From Siphonodentalium dalli (lineage: Eukaryota > Mollusca > Scaphopoda > Gadilida > Siphonodentaliidae): a stretch of 64,000 nucleotides of DNA. Shown here piece after piece: positions 1-11,783 of the stretch. The first letter of the stretch is position 1; each line of letters starts with the position of its first letter. Location of the stretch: NCBI GenBank assembly GCA_032622095.1, contig CP136064.1, forward strand, positions 42,001,912 to 42,065,911, written 5' to 3'. The notes under the pieces are model-generated. The model was given only the letters and a program-made list of their open reading frames with translations, ran no database searches and was not told the DNA's origin. A program made the translations under genes and the position numbers.

Positions 1-312
1 AGTCGACCATAGGTCGCCTCGCATATATAAGGGAATGCATTGGCCTAACAATTTTTTATCATTTTAAAAAAATAAATGTTTCTTACAATTTTTAGGACAT
101 AAAATAAAAAACATCCATTACCCTGCAGGGAGCCCCACACATATATAGAAGCATATAGAAGAGTGTCGTCTGCTCATGTTTGTCTGGGGCTCTGTATGGG
201 TGAAATTATAAAATTGTTAAAGAATACAAGAAAAAATTATTAAAATTGTTAGGCCAATGCATTCTCTTATATATGGTCGACTCGCATATATAAGAGAATG
301 CATTGGCACAGA
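1..312. repeat. Paired-hairpin MITE, copy H1, cut by the window edge
   Basis: The window opens inside this element. Positions 1-44 are the loop and right arm of a first hairpin (CTCGCATATATAAG then GAATGCATTGGC). Positions 253-307 are a second hairpin whose arms pair GCCAATGCATTCTCTTATAT with its reverse complement. The AT-rich spacer carries an extra stretch (about 110-210) with its own small inverted repeat, GAGCCCCACA against TGTCTGGGGCTC. The same hairpins recur near 10.8, 49.2, 53.8, 59.3, 60.0 and 61.5 kb. No coding potential. Confidence 0.8.
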
Positions 313-798
313 GTAAAAAAATCCCGACTTACGACTGGATTTGATATGGCGGGTCACATATAGAGCGCATTAGTGTTTTTTGCACTAATCCATGGCTCAA
401 ATTCATTCATTTGTTGGATATATTATGTTTAGTATAAAAGGAGATGGTCCCATAAATGTCCGGATTTAGTGTACAGTCCGTCTTTAACTCCTTGCCATCT
501 GATTTGATCATTCAGGTGTATGTCATTGATTGCAGTTGATTGTGTTTATATTTCATGGCGCAGTTTATGATGGCACACCCTGACCTTTACAGTGAGGGTC
601 ATTTGGTTTATTTGATTTAAATATTAACCTCGTCCACCAATTTCTTTGACACAATGTGATAATTAAATATTGTTCACCCGATCACTCATATAATCACATC
701 CAGGTTGACCATGTATTGATTTTGGTATCGATTGATTGAGGAGAAAAAAAATATTTGCTATAGATTGTTGCTACCCACTGTATATTGTTAGTGTCGTC
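313..798. other. Unassigned intergenic DNA
   Basis: AT-rich sequence in which I see no gene, clear repeat or splice-bounded reading frame. Confidence 0.5.
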
Positions 799-1590
799 GC
801 ATACGATCCCGATTGTTCCCGATTAATCCGGCTGCCGGATAAATCGGGGACAATCGGGACCGTGTGCGCCTAACTTTGGAGCGGTTTTTGTCTGATACGA
901 TTTAATCGGACCGATCAAACTGAGTTTGATTTCATCAGGAAAATCCGGCTCGTGACGATGGCAACGCGCGTGTTTTGCTTGTCACATGTCCGTCACATGA
1001 CCAAAACCTCATTCAAAATGTCGGAATAGTTAGCGGCGACCGCTATTCGAAATTAAATCAAGAATTCTGATCGATCGACATATATAAGGAACAACGGCTG
1101 GTAGACCTGTGGCCAGAAAATGAGTGCCTGTACAATAATCGCAACCAGAGGGCGGCAGTTATGGAATGGTCTATTGCGCCAATTTATGGCTATTGCTCTT
1201 GACCTCAATATATTACTAATATATTTATTTAGTTTATTTATTATTATTAATAAATATTACTAGTCTTTAGAAATACATATTAATATAAATCACCATGACT
1301 AGCTATAGTAACTGGCTAGATAGGCTGACCACACCAGTTGGCTATATACTACACAGTCTTATAGTAAACTTAGCGTGTATACATTTGCTCCCAGACTCGC
1401 GCACGGTACCAGCGCGTCTAGCAATTGTACTTATTTACGACTGTATACTACAGTGACCATAGCATGCATATGACCGGAGTGAAAATCCGACTCGTGTGCG
1501 TTGACCCCCCCCCCCCCCCCCCCCCCCGATTTTATCGGGCCCGATTTATCCGACAGCCGGATTTAACCGGGCACAATCGGGATCGTGTGC
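799..1590. repeat. Element with inverted ends rich in CCCGATT
   Basis: The left end (ACGATCCCGATTGT, then AATCCGGCTGCCGGAT) reappears in reverse complement at 1530-1590 (AGCCGGATT, ACAATCGGGATCGT). Each end is also internally self-complementary, so each can fold alone. A run of about 23 C at 1505-1527 lies next to the right end. The interior (about 900-1490) shows no coding. This looks like a non-autonomous DNA transposon; the target duplication is unclear. Confidence 0.55.
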
Positions 1591-1804
1591 ACTGACACTT
1601 AATGAGCCGGATCAAGTTGCATGTACCGGTTGTTGCTTTTTGCGCGTATTTCAAACTATTTAGCAGCCTATATGCCAGTTCCTCTATAGTATGCACTTGT
1701 CCGTGGTTGAGGTGGGTAAGAGAGATAAAGTATTATAATGATCTATAATGATAATGTCTAATCATGGTATGACAAAATATTATCATGCCATGATAAATGC
1801 ACAT

Positions 1805-1965
1805 TATCGGTACAGTGAAGTGATGTGGGCTGCAGTATCACGCCGAGTTGACGATGTCAGATCGCCGTATCAAACGAGCTGCCACAGGCAGCGAGTTTGA
1901 TGCGGCGATCTGACATCGTCAACGAGACGTGATACTGCAGCCCACATCACTTCACTGTACCGATA
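1805..1965. repeat. Long near-perfect hairpin, arms about 78 nt
   Basis: The left arm from TATCGGTACAGTGAAG through TGACGATGTCAGATCGCC is matched by its reverse complement ending CTTCACTGTACCGATA. The centre is GAGCTGCCACAGGCAGC. A few mismatches lie in the arms (CGCCGAGTTG against CAACGAGACG). The flanks are rich in TATCATG motifs (about 1735-1800). It could be a foldback MITE or, if transcribed, a long hairpin RNA; sequence alone does not decide. Confidence 0.85.
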
Positions 1966-2132
1966 AAGCGTTTATTATATGACACATTTTTGGTTCATCC
2001 CATGCATGTCACAAAGGGCAAAACTACTTCGTTACACCATCCCATGTCATCACCCGGGCAAACGTACTCCATTGAACATTCCCAGTCATCACCCGAAACT
2101 CCCAATTTAAGGCCAAGGTCGAGGAACTCTTT

Positions 2133-3737
2133 TTAGCTCAACTTTACTTTGTAAAGTTTGAGCTATTGCCATGGCTTGGTATCCGTCGTCCGTGTTTGTG
2201 TGCGTGATGCGTCAACAATTTCCTTTAGCACGGGCTACAGGTCGTACCTTTAATCGGATCATTATAAAATTTGTCATAGCTCTTGACATTGACATGTAGA
2301 TGGGAACGAGTCATTTTGGGGTCATTCGGCAAAAAACCATGGCCGCCAGTGGCCATCTTGGATTTCAAAATTCAATCCATTAGCACGGGCTACAGGTCCT
2401 ACCGTTTGTCTGATCATCATGAAATTTGTCATGGATGTTAATATTGACATGTAGATGGGAACGAGTCATTTTGGGGTCGTTCTGCCAAAAAACATGGCCG
2501 CCAGCAGTTATTTTGGAATTTACTCTTTGCATGACTAAATTGTTTGGCACGGGCTACAGGTCCTACCTTTGATCGAATCATTATGAAATTTGTCATGGAT
2601 GTTAACAATGACATATAGATGGGAACGAGTCATTTTGGGGTCGTTCGGCCATAAAACATGGCCGCAGGAAGCCATCTTGGATTTTACTCTTTGCATGACT
2701 AAATCCTTTGGCACGGGCTACAGGTCGTACCTTTGGTCGTATCATTATGAAATTTGTCATGGGCGTTGACATTGACATGTAGATGGGAACGAGTCATTTT
2801 GGGGTCATTCGGCAAAAAACATGGCCGCCAGTGGCCATCTTGAATTTCAAAATTCAATCCATTAGCACGGGCTACAGGCCGGAGTGTTAGTCTGATCATC
2901 ATGAAATTTGTCATGGATGTTAATATTGACATGTAGATGGGAACGAGTCATTTTGGGGTCTTTCTGCCAAAAAACATGGCCGCCAGCAGTTAATTTGGAA
3001 TTTACTCTTTGCATGACTAAATTGTTTGGCACGGGCTACAGTCCTACCTTTGATCGAATCATTATAAAATTTGTCATGGATGTTAACAATGACATATAGA
3101 TGGGAACGAGTCATTTTGGGGTCGTTCGGCCATAAAACATGGCCGCAGGAAGCCATCATGGATTTTACTCTTTGCATGACTAAATCCTTTGGCACGGGCT
3201 ACAGGTCGTACCTTTGGTCGTATCATTATGAAATTTGTCATGGGCGTTGACATTGACATGTAGATGGGAACGAGTCATTTTGGGGTCATTCGGCAAAAAA
3301 ACATGGCCGCCAGTGGCCATCTTGAATTTCAAAATTCAATCCATTAGCACGGGCTACAGACCGGAGTGTTCGTCTGATCATCATAAAATTTGTCATGGAA
3401 GTTAATATTGACATGTAGATGGGAACGAGTAATTTTGGGGTTGTTCGGCCAAAAAACATGGCCGCCAGCAGCCATCTTGGATTTTACTCTTTGCATGACT
3501 AAATCCTTTGGCACGGGCTACTGGTCGTACCTTTGGTCAGATCATCATGAAATTTGTCATGTGCGTTGACATTGATATGTAGATGGGAACGAGTCATTTT
3601 GGGGTCATTCGGCAAAAAAACATGGCCGCCAGTGGCCATCTTGGATTTCAAAATTCAATTCATTAGCACGGGCTACAGCTCCTACTTTTCATCTGATCAT
3701 CATGAAATTTATCATGGATGTTAACATTGACATGTAC
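2133..3737 (+). repeat. Tandem-core element A1a (about 160-bp units), right end lost
   Basis: It starts with TTAGCTCAACTTTAC / GTAAAGTTTGAGCTATT, a terminal hairpin, followed by TTGCCATGG and CCGTCGTCCGTG. Then come about nine units of 154-165 bp, each with GCACGGGCTACAGG, GAAATTTGTCATG, ACATGTAGATGGGAACGAG and ACATGGCCGCCAG. Subtypes recur every three units, about 480 bp, so there is a higher-order repeat. The array stops at 3737 where foreign GC-rich sequence begins. Short reading frames in it are by-products of the repeat. Confidence 0.85.
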
Positions 3738-4251
3738 CCCGCTGGACAAAACAAGTGTCCAATGCCACCGCGTGTACTTGCCGTTCGGCCGCGGTGTCAC
3801 TTTGTGGAACCGCGGCTGAGCACCGCGGCCGAACGGCAAGTACACCGCGGCCGAACGGCAAGTACACCGGGGTTAGATTCCTGGTTTGTATCGTCTTTTT
3901 TTCTCGAGTTTAAAACATGTTTTATTAGGAAATTTAAATCCGTACATAATATCGGCTTTAAGGTCATTATGCAAATCAAATTTATATTTAACCCAACTGT
4001 TTCAACGATCTAACGTACCGGTAGATTTTAATGCAACTTTGTTGTCAAATATAAAAAACTTCATGCGTCGATCCTGTGCATGCTAGCACGTCGACATACA
4101 CCTGTCAATCATCCAGGGTTAGTTTGTGAGATTTTATTCTCTGCTTTAATTGGTTGGCTGTGGGAGGAGCTTACCGATATTTTGTTCTAATATGGTATGC
4201 TTTGACACCATAACCGAGATTTGGTAAATAAAATTATTCCCATGTTTTTTA
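3738..4251. repeat. GC-rich compound hairpin segment between two tandem-core elements
   Basis: At 3763-3870 the motif GTACTTGCCGTTCGGCCGCG occurs once forward and twice in reverse complement (CGCGGCCGAACGGCAAGTAC), giving alternative hairpins with a GC-rich stem in AT-rich surroundings. The rest, to 4251, is AT-rich and unassigned. Confidence 0.6.
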
Positions 4252-5972
4252 TTAGCTCAACTTACTTTTGTAAGTTTGAGCTATTGCCATGGCTTGGCGT
4301 CCGTCGTCCGTGTGTCCGTGTGTGCGTGTGTCCGTCAACAATTTCCTTTGGCGCGGGCTACAGGTCGTACCTTTGGTCTGATCTTTATGAAATTTTGCAT
4401 GAATGTTGATGTGTAGATGGGAACGAGTTATTTTGGGGTCATTCGGCCAAAAAACATGGCCGCTGGTGGCCATCTTGGATTTCAAAATCCAATCCATTGG
4501 CGCGGGCTACAGGTCGTACTGTTCGTTTGATCATCATGAAATTTGTCATGGATGTTAATATTGATATGTAGATGGGAACGAGTCATTTTGGGGTCGTTCG
4601 GCCAAAACACATGGCCGTCAGCAGCCATCTTGGATTTTACTCTTTGCATGACTAAATCCTTTGGCACAGGCTACAGGTCGTAGTTTTGATAAGAACTTCA
4701 TGAAATTTGTCATGGATGTTAACAATGACATGTAGATGGGAAAGAGTGATTTTGGGGTTGTTCGGCCAAAAACCATGGCCGCCAGCAGCCATCATGGATT
4801 TTACTCTTTGCATGACTAAATCCTTTGGCGCGGGCTACAGGTCGTACCTATGGTCTGATCTTTATGAATTTTATCATGAATGTTGACATTGACATGTAGA
4901 TGGGAACGAGTCATTTTGGGGTCATTCTGCCAAAAAACATGGCCGCTGGTGGCCATTTTGGATTTAAAAATTCAATCCATTGGCGCGGGCTACAGGTCGT
5001 GCTGTTCGTCTGATCATCATGAAATTTGTCATGGATGTTAATATTGACATGTAGATGGAAACGAGTGATTTTGGGGTCGTTCAGCCAAAAAACATGGCCG
5101 CCAGCAGCCATCTTGGATTTTACTTTTTGCATGACTAAATTCTTTGGCGCGGGCTACAGGTTGTAGCTTTGGTCAGAACTTCATGAAATTTGCCATGAAT
5201 ATTGATATTGACATGTATATGGGAACGAGTCATTTTGGGGTCATACGGCCAAAACACATGGCCGCTGGCAGCCATCTTGGATTTCAAAATTCAATCCATT
5301 GACACGGGCTACAGGTCGTACTGTTTGTCTGATCATCATGATATTTATCATGGATGTTAAAATTAACATGTAGATTGGATTGAGTCATTTTGGGGTCGTT
5401 TGGCTAAAAAACATGTCCGCCAGCAGCCATATTGGATTTTACTCTTTGCATGAATAAATCCTTTGGTGCGGGCTATAGGTCGTAGCTTTGGTCGGAACTT
5501 CATGAAATTTGTCATGTAAATGTTTGTTAACAATGACATGTAGATGGGAAACGAGTCATTTTGGGGTCGTTCAGCCGAAAAACATGGCCGCCAGCAGCCA
5601 TCTTGGATTTTACTCTTTGCATGACTAAATCCATTGGCACAGGCTACAGGTCATACCTTTGATCAGATCATTATGAGATTTGTAAAGGCTGTAGATGGGA
5701 ACAAGTCATTTTGGGGTAATTCGGAAAAAAACATGGCTGCGGTGGCCATTTTAGAATTTACTCTTTGCATCAATAAATCCTTTGGTACACCATAATCACC
5801 ACATCCCTGATCCGATCATTATGAAACCTGTTATGAATGTTGATATTGACATGTACATCTAGTCTTACTTAGACATTTCAATTAGCACTTTTCCTATTCC
5901 TCCATTTACTGTCGACCATTAAATTATTCCCCTACCTAAGTTGAGCTACAGTGTCATTGACACTTTCATTTG
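4252..5972 (+). repeat. Tandem-core element A1b, both ends present
   Basis: It begins with TTAGCTCAACTTACTTTTG and GTAAGTTTGAGCTATTGCC, continues through about nine units of roughly 160 bp related to A1a (often GCGCGGGCTACAGG), and ends with AAGTTGAGCTACAGTGTCA / TTGACACTTTCATTTG, where AGTGTCATTGACACT is a small hairpin. The layout of terminal hairpin, tandem core and 3' hairpin resembles the bivalve pearl elements and Helentron-derived elements; that is an inference. Confidence 0.85.
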
Positions 5973-6046
5973 TTGAATTTGGGGGTGATTCGCACAAACG
6001 CGTAATAATACAAACAAATCTTTCGTAATAAGTCTTAACTGTTTAA

Positions 6047-6526
6047 AGGTACTCAATCCGAACAGAGGGTCCCCATCTCAACAGATTCCAACAACAACAA
6101 TCCGATCAGAGGGTCTTATATTACTATTTCTTAGGCTTTCGGGGTAAAAAATATTTGATTCGAGTCGAGGAACCCATCAAACAAAGCTCAGAGTTATTAG
6201 ATATTGATTTTTGAAATTTGTTATATTCTCGAGATGAGTACTAATAATTGCCTTCAATTTCGTATCCTGCTCGAGATGTGTACACCAAAACTCTATTCAA
6301 ACAGACAAGGATGGATAACTCTAAAATCAAGTGGTAATAATAACGCAATTTTGACTGCGTTCTGGACCAGAAAATATTCCCGATAATGAAAAATAATAGA
6401 TTTATAAAATCGATATCTAACAAATCTGAGCTTTGATGGGTGACTACCTCGACTCGAATCAAATATTTTTGACCCCCGAAGCCATTGAAATAGTAATTGG
6501 GAGGAGTTTTATCGGATTGAGTACCT
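6047..6526. mobile_element. TTAA-flanked foldback MITE, copy K1
   Basis: Flanked by TTAA on both sides (6043-6046 and 6527-6530). Termini are AGGTACTCAATCCGA and TCGGATTGAGTACCT. The arms extend inward well over 100 bp as imperfect inverted repeats containing AAATATTTGATTCGAGTCGA and CAAAGCTCAGAG. It is 480 bp with no coding. The TTAA target and non-CCC ends would fit a Kolobok-like or piggyBac-like source, undecided. Related copies are at 36.2, 36.7, 38.6 and 58.6 kb. Confidence 0.85.
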
Positions 6527-6719
6527 TTAATTTACGCTTCAAACGAACAGACATGATAAATAGTTCCCAACTTCCGGTGACCTAATTTCACGGGATACTG
6601 ATACGGAATTCAAAGGATACTGATACGGAATTTATAGAATACCGATACGGCTCACGACCAGACAAGCGTTTTCCGACTGCTCGGAAATTATCGCCAAACA
6701 ATAGTGATATTTGTAAGGG

Positions 6720-6925
6720 ATTAGTGGTAGTCATATAATAAAGTATCATATAGCGTCATGATAAAGTGTCGTGTAATGATAAAGTATCACCAACCATGTA
6801 ATGCTGAATTACAACCATATAATGTTAAAATTCACCGTGTGATGTTAAAGTATTATCATGTAACCTTAAAGTATAATCGCGTAATGATACAGTAGCATCA
6901 TGTCATGGTAAAATATCATCATCTC
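6720..6925. repeat. Degenerate minisatellite, about 21-bp unit
   Basis: Successive variants of AAAGTATCATCATGTAATGAT run through this stretch with substitutions and small indels. Similar TATCATG text occurs near 1740-1800. Confidence 0.6.
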
Positions 6926-7379
6926 AAGACAAATGTGCTCATGAGACAGCTATGGCGTTCCATATATAAAAGTAGACAACCCCGTATAGACTGAAATCAG
7001 CCTAAAAGGGAAATGTGTATATGTTTCTCTGGCTAAATGTATTTTCATCCCAACATCTAATCACAACATCATACAACATTAATGAGGCGTAGCTTTCATG
7101 TTCCTATGCCCTCGGTCATTGGCCATTCCGTCCGAACAGCTTGTAGCATTGGACGTGTGCTTGCCTTATTTTTGTGTGGTGTGGGATATTAATTTACGCA
7201 ACCCCTGCGGACAGGTATATTTGTCCATCCCTTCGATCTACGGGATACACGATAATCCCTTGCGAGATAATAAGTAATAAAATGGTCTTAGATGAGGTTG
7301 GCACGTGATTCTGTATACACCGTAAGATATTTTCATTTTGAAACCATGGCTACCACACCAATCATAACATATAACTTTG

Positions 7380-7720
7380 TGCAGTGATGTGGCAAGAGGG
7401 TCTCCGTTGGGTGCGTCCACCTTGTTATTTCCAACTACAATCCCCTTGAACCAGACTAAACTTCGCGAAATTCCATTTGTATCCCCTCCCTAGAAGGACA
7501 ATGTACAACTGATGGCCATTTTCAGTACAACATTTTGACCAAGTGTATAGGAACATAATTATGTGACTGTTTTTCTAAAAGAACAAATTCCCCACTAATT
7601 ACTGGTTGGAAAATCAAATTATGCGAACAATTTCAACCTAATTTTGGGTTCCAACTGTTAAACATTTTGACAAAAATTTGGGGCGATAGCCACCCCCGCC
7701 TGGCCCTGTCACCACGCCCC
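7380..7720. repeat. Fragment of the V repeat family
   Basis: GAGGGTCTCCGTTG and GTCCACCTTG, then GATGGCCATTTTCAGT and TTTTGACCAA, match text near 33.6 kb and the units between 42.66 and 44.4 kb. No coding seen. The flanks on either side, 6.93-7.38 and 7.72-8.05 kb, show nothing I can name. Confidence 0.5.
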
Positions 7721-8057
7721 TTACATTATGTTGTCGATCACGAGAATGTGATAAAAATATACTTGCATGCAACACCATTCGCACAAATTAGAAAATAGCA
7801 GGATTAAAGCTGTATACATGGTCCCAAACCAACACGTAGATCTTATGGCGTATGTAGTAACACGTCTGACATGAGAAGTGGCACCCGAACGACGCTATCC
7901 GGTTTTTTATCTAATTTTCTTTCCATTGTTTCGTATATTTTCGATGATTTAAATGGACAGCAGTAATTACTTCTGTTAGGTTTTTTTCTTCAAATTATAG
8001 TTGTTATCCCGTCACTAGATCTGTCATGTGTATACACATTAGAATTTATCGTTTCAG

Positions 8058-9686
8058 GTTCACAAGTCCCTTCTTGCTGCAACAAGTGATTACTTCCAGG
8101 TGATGTTCAGTGGAGTCATGGCTGAAAGTCGGCAGGACACCGTGGATCTGAAAGGTGTGACTGCCGATGGTTTACAACACCTGATTGACTTTATATACAG
8201 CGGAGAATTATCCCTGCAATTCGAAAATTTAACAGAAATAATCAACACTGCTAGTCATCTGCAAGTTTCGTGTGCATTGGAGGTCTGCAGCAACTATATC
8301 AAATCACTCATGACATTTGACAACGCAGACGACTTTTTAAGTATAGCAGACACATACTCTCTAAACAAAGTAAAATCTCACTGGCAAAACATGATACAAA
8401 ATAATTTCTTGGAGTTCAGCCATACTCAGGCGTGCATGAAACTCGACGCAGAATCATTGGCTCACCATTTGTCTCAAAATACATTGAGGATCACATCGGA
8501 GTTCAAGCTTTTTCAGTGTCTGGACAAATGGTTCAGACATTCAGGTGGACGAATTTCAAACGATGCCGCGAGAATACTATCTCACATTCGTTTCCCCCTT
8601 ATGACCCAAATAGAGTTATCTGCACTTCAAGAGAACGAAATCATTAAACGAAGCCCCAGTGTTCAGCAAATGTATATTGCAAAAGGATACCAATTTCATA
8701 TAGATGCCAAAGAGGGACATCCACTTATAGACAAATCGTGTATGGTTCGATGCGACATGCCAAGTATGGTTCTGGTGCATCATGGGACTTCCCACCTCCC
8801 GTTTCAAATCACGGCATATGATAACAACACAGGCATGTTCTTCAGACTTTTCTCCACAGTGAATGGCAGCAGGGACTGTCGTATCGCAGCAGTAGACAAC
8901 TTTGCCTACATCTGCCGAGTTGTCGACTTTGGAGGCGGAACATTGATGAACTCATTATATCGCTTCGATCCACGTCATCTTGATGGCCATGAACTAAATC
9001 CGATGCGGCGACTGCGCATGGACTTCGCGCTGGTAGCATTTAAAGGAAGAATTTATGTGTTTGGTGGATCTACTGAGAGCTATGCTATTCTTGACTCTGT
9101 TGAATGTTATAATGTTCGATTGAACAGCTGGGATGATGTGCTACCTCTACCGATGCCCATGCATTCACACGCGGCTGTTGTCGTGGGCGACAAAATCTAT
9201 CTCTCAGGAGGTGTGTCAGTCCAAGATAGACAGGCAACCAACGCATTTTTGTCATTTACGCCATCTACCGCCACATACGAAACCCTACCAGATATGTTAT
9301 ATGCAAGACGGTTGCACGGAATGGTTCACAGTGATGCCCGTATTTTCTCTATGGGCGGGCTACCTCGGCAGAATACACCAATTCATGGACAAATTCCAAT
9401 CGAATACTATGATATGAAGACCAAGCAGTGGAGCATGCTATCATCTACGTTGAGTGGAAGATCTGTTGGACATTATGCGAACTTTGAAGGCCAGATTCTC
9501 TCCCTTGGTCATGAGCACAAAGAGGCAGCAGAAGACGAGATTTGGTTATATGATAGTATTCTTGACGGATGGTCAAAATACGCCAAAGCTCCTCAGCGTT
9601 TGTCGTTAACAACCGCGATGTGTTGCCTGCTCAAAGTCAACTTTTTCGACGAAAAAGTAGTTAAAACTTTCCTCAAGGAAAAGTAG
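8058..9686 (+). CDS. Kelch-like (BTB-BACK-Kelch) protein, terminal coding exon
   Basis: Proteins of this architecture usually act as substrate adaptors for Cullin-3 ubiquitin ligases; that role is inferred here. A splice acceptor (GTTTCAG, ending 8057) opens straight into [20 protein letters not shown], the middle of a BTB domain, and the frame runs 542 codons to a TAG. The BTB remainder covers roughly residues 1-85. BACK follows at about 95-200 (LDKWF, then IRFPLM). A Kelch propeller covers about 240-520, with blades marked [16 protein letters not shown] and ARIFSMGG. The last blade is degenerate and lacks the Gly-Gly pair. The family usually has 570-620 residues, so about 50-70 N-terminal residues lie on an upstream exon I could not find. 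The phrasing around BTB and BACK recalls the KLHL9/13/26 group, but the orthologue is not settled. The exon is free of repeats. Confidence 0.93.
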   Translation, partial: VHKSLLAATSDYFQVMFSGVMAESRQDTVDLKGVTADGLQHLIDFIYSGELSLQFENLTEIINTASHLQVSCALEVCSNYIKSLMTFDNADDFLSIADTYSLNKVKSHWQNMIQNNFLEFSHTQACMKLDAESLAHHLSQNTLRITSEFKLFQCLDKWFRHSGGRISNDAARILSHIRFPLMTQIELSALQENEIIKRSPSVQQMYIAKGYQFHIDAKEGHPLIDKSCMVRCDMPSMVLVHHGTSHLPFQITAYDNNTGMFFRLFSTVNGSRDCRIAAVDNFAYICRVVDFGGGTLMNSLYRFDPRHLDGHELNPMRRLRMDFALVAFKGRIYVFGGSTESYAILDSVECYNVRLNSWDDVLPLPMPMHSHAAVVVGDKIYLSGGVSVQDRQATNAFLSFTPSTATYETLPDMLYARRLHGMVHSDARIFSMGGLPRQNTPIHGQIPIEYYDMKTKQWSMLSSTLSGRSVGHYANFEGQILSLGHEHKEAAEDEIWLYDSILDGWSKYAKAPQRLSLTTAMCCLLKVNFFDEKVVKTFLKEK

Positions 9687-10090
9687 ACTTTTTTCTGTTG
9701 TTATATTTTAGTAGTAGCACTGTAGGTGTCACTGTCTCGTGTTAAAGATACCGAGGTGGCTGTTCCTGAGTGATCGCTCGAGGGCAAGTGTCAGTCTGAA
9801 CAAAAAATTCTAAATCGAGGTTTTGACCATATATGTCATATTGTTTTGGATAACACCTGAAATCCATTAATAGTGTAATTAGACTCAATTTGTCGCTTAT
9901 TTAGAAGAATAATAGAGCTTGTGGCCTGATTACCCTATTTGGGATAATTAGTTTATTATTTTTGTGATCCTAAGCATCAATGTTGGGAAATGATATCGAA
10001 GCACTGGGTGATGAGAGTCACTCAAACACTTGGTCACCCAGAAACAGTCTCTCCAAAAGATGAAGCGCAAATAGAAAATGTCGTTATTGA

Positions 10091-10096
10091 AATAAA
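10091..10096 (+). promoter_or_regulatory. Candidate poly(A) signal for the kelch-like gene
   Basis: AATAAA about 405 bp after the stop codon, the first canonical hexamer I noted in the 3' flank. Whether it is used cannot be told from sequence. Confidence 0.35.
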
Positions 10097-10758
10097 CCAA
10101 TTTTACTTCGCAAAGATTTGTATCAACTTATTCAGAGTTTCAGACTAACTTTGCATATACATCACCCGGAAATGTTAGGATCCCTGACAGAAAAGTGGGA
10201 GAACTTGTTCTCATGGACCAGACAAGAATCAATTTGCATAACTGTGTATATCAGTCTATAATAGTGTTATTCCCAAACAGATCGGCAAGTATACTCCTTG
10301 TGTGTAGTTACGTGGCCATATTGTCGGCCATTACAGTTTGACAAATGGGTGGAATCGAACCCAGTAACACTCAGGTCAAAATAGTATAGGGAAGAGATAT
10401 ATATCTCCTCTGATTTTATAAGTACGTCGTAAGTTTGAAACCTCATATACGAACATATACGAACAATACCACAAGTCTGTCGGGTTAGACGAATACACGT
10501 AGACAAAGATTGTCGCATCTTTGAGACTTTTCAAAGGAACTCAGTGTTCTCCTAAAACTACCATTCGTGTATGAAACCATCAGCCGTGAGGCTGGTTGAG
10601 TTGAGGTGGCCAAAAGTTTCAACAGTTGATATGGTCATGTCTGACACAAAATCAGTTGGATATTTCCGATCAAAAATAGGTTGAGATTGTTCTGATACTT
10701 CAAGAAATTTTCACACTAACTATACTGGTTAGAAATTACAAGTATCATACCAGTATAC
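10097..10758. other. Unassigned intergenic DNA
   Basis: No gene, array or inverted repeat noticed between the kelch 3' flank and the next MITE. Confidence 0.5.
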
Positions 10759-10762
10759 TTAA

Positions 10763-11145
10763 CCCTTTACCCAACAGAACGGCCCTGTGCCAATGCATTC
10801 TCTTATATATGCGAGTCGACCATAGGTCGCCTCGCATATATAAGAGAATGCATTGGCTTAACACATTAGAAATTATAAAATTGTTGAAGAATGTAAGAAA
10901 AAATGGTAAAAAGTGTTAAAAAAAAGATTTTTTTTAGGCCAATGCATTCTCTTATATATGCGAGGCGACCTATGGTCGACTCGCATATATAAGAGAATGC
11001 ATTGGCACAGGGCATAACTGTAACCATCACAATGTGGTCAAGGAGCCGGTTCCAATGATATCCATATTTGTATGGTTCTATTGAGACAGACCGAAGATAT
11101 TTTAGGCTGTTGAAGCTTTATTTGGCCGGTTTGTTGGGTAAAGGG
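10763..11145. mobile_element. Paired-hairpin MITE H2, TTAA target, piggyBac-like ends
   Basis: TTAA lies directly outside both ends (10759-10762, 11146-11149). Termini are CCCTTTACCCAACA and TGTTGGGTAAAGGG; the inverted match extends to about 20 of 22 bases. Inside are two 69-bp hairpins (10789-10857 and 10938-11006) with 27-bp arms GCCAATGCATTCTCTTATAT...GCGAG. Their loops, TCGACCATAGGTCGC and GCGACCTATGGTCGA, are reverse complements, so the two hairpins are inverted copies of one another. TTAA plus CCC ends fits piggyBac non-autonomous elements. No coding. Confidence 0.9.
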
Positions 11146-11783
11146 TTAAAGGTCCACTTAATTTTCGAGTCACCGATTAAATTTTTTTTATAGTGACTTC
11201 ATATACAGTTTTAATAACAATCTATGCCATAAATATGATTAAAATACTATAAATCATCACCATTTGAAACATCTGTGTCGAGAGAAATAGAAAACAGCTA
11301 AAATCATTGAAAGATTGCCCCCGTTTTGGCTCCCAGAATGCAACAGAATTCAACCTAAAGATGTATTTTCAATGGAAGGGGAATAACTTTATCTTTAAGA
11401 TATAGAGTTTTTCCCATCCATTGAAAATAATACACTTTTTTCTACAATCTAGATGACAAAAACATCGTCGGTAACTCAACAAAAACAACATGTTCACATT
11501 TTATTACACTGGATAAATAGTTATATAATACAATGTTTTGGAGCTTCCTCTTTCAAATGGTATATAATATGACATATATTTTATATATGTGATCTGGGGG
11601 TTCGATAATTAAGTGGTACTTGTCAAGTTGAAGTGTGAAAATTAAATCTTTTTTAGACTAAAAGTAAAATATTTTCCTACTTTCAGTCAAATTTTTTAAC
11701 ATCGGTTGGAAAATTTTAACCATATATAGAGGGTTTTCGGTTGGAGCTTCCCAACACTTGAAACGTTTGAGGTACTATATAGG
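11146..11783. other. Unassigned AT-rich DNA
   Basis: No reading frame or repeat that I can support between the paired-hairpin MITE and the Mutator-like element. Confidence 0.5.

Noticed and set aside
2699-5132. Short frames on both strands sharing MAAGGHVFWPNDPKMTRSHL-like phrases
   Set aside because: They are translations of the 160-bp tandem unit, recur with every copy and are broken at unit borders.
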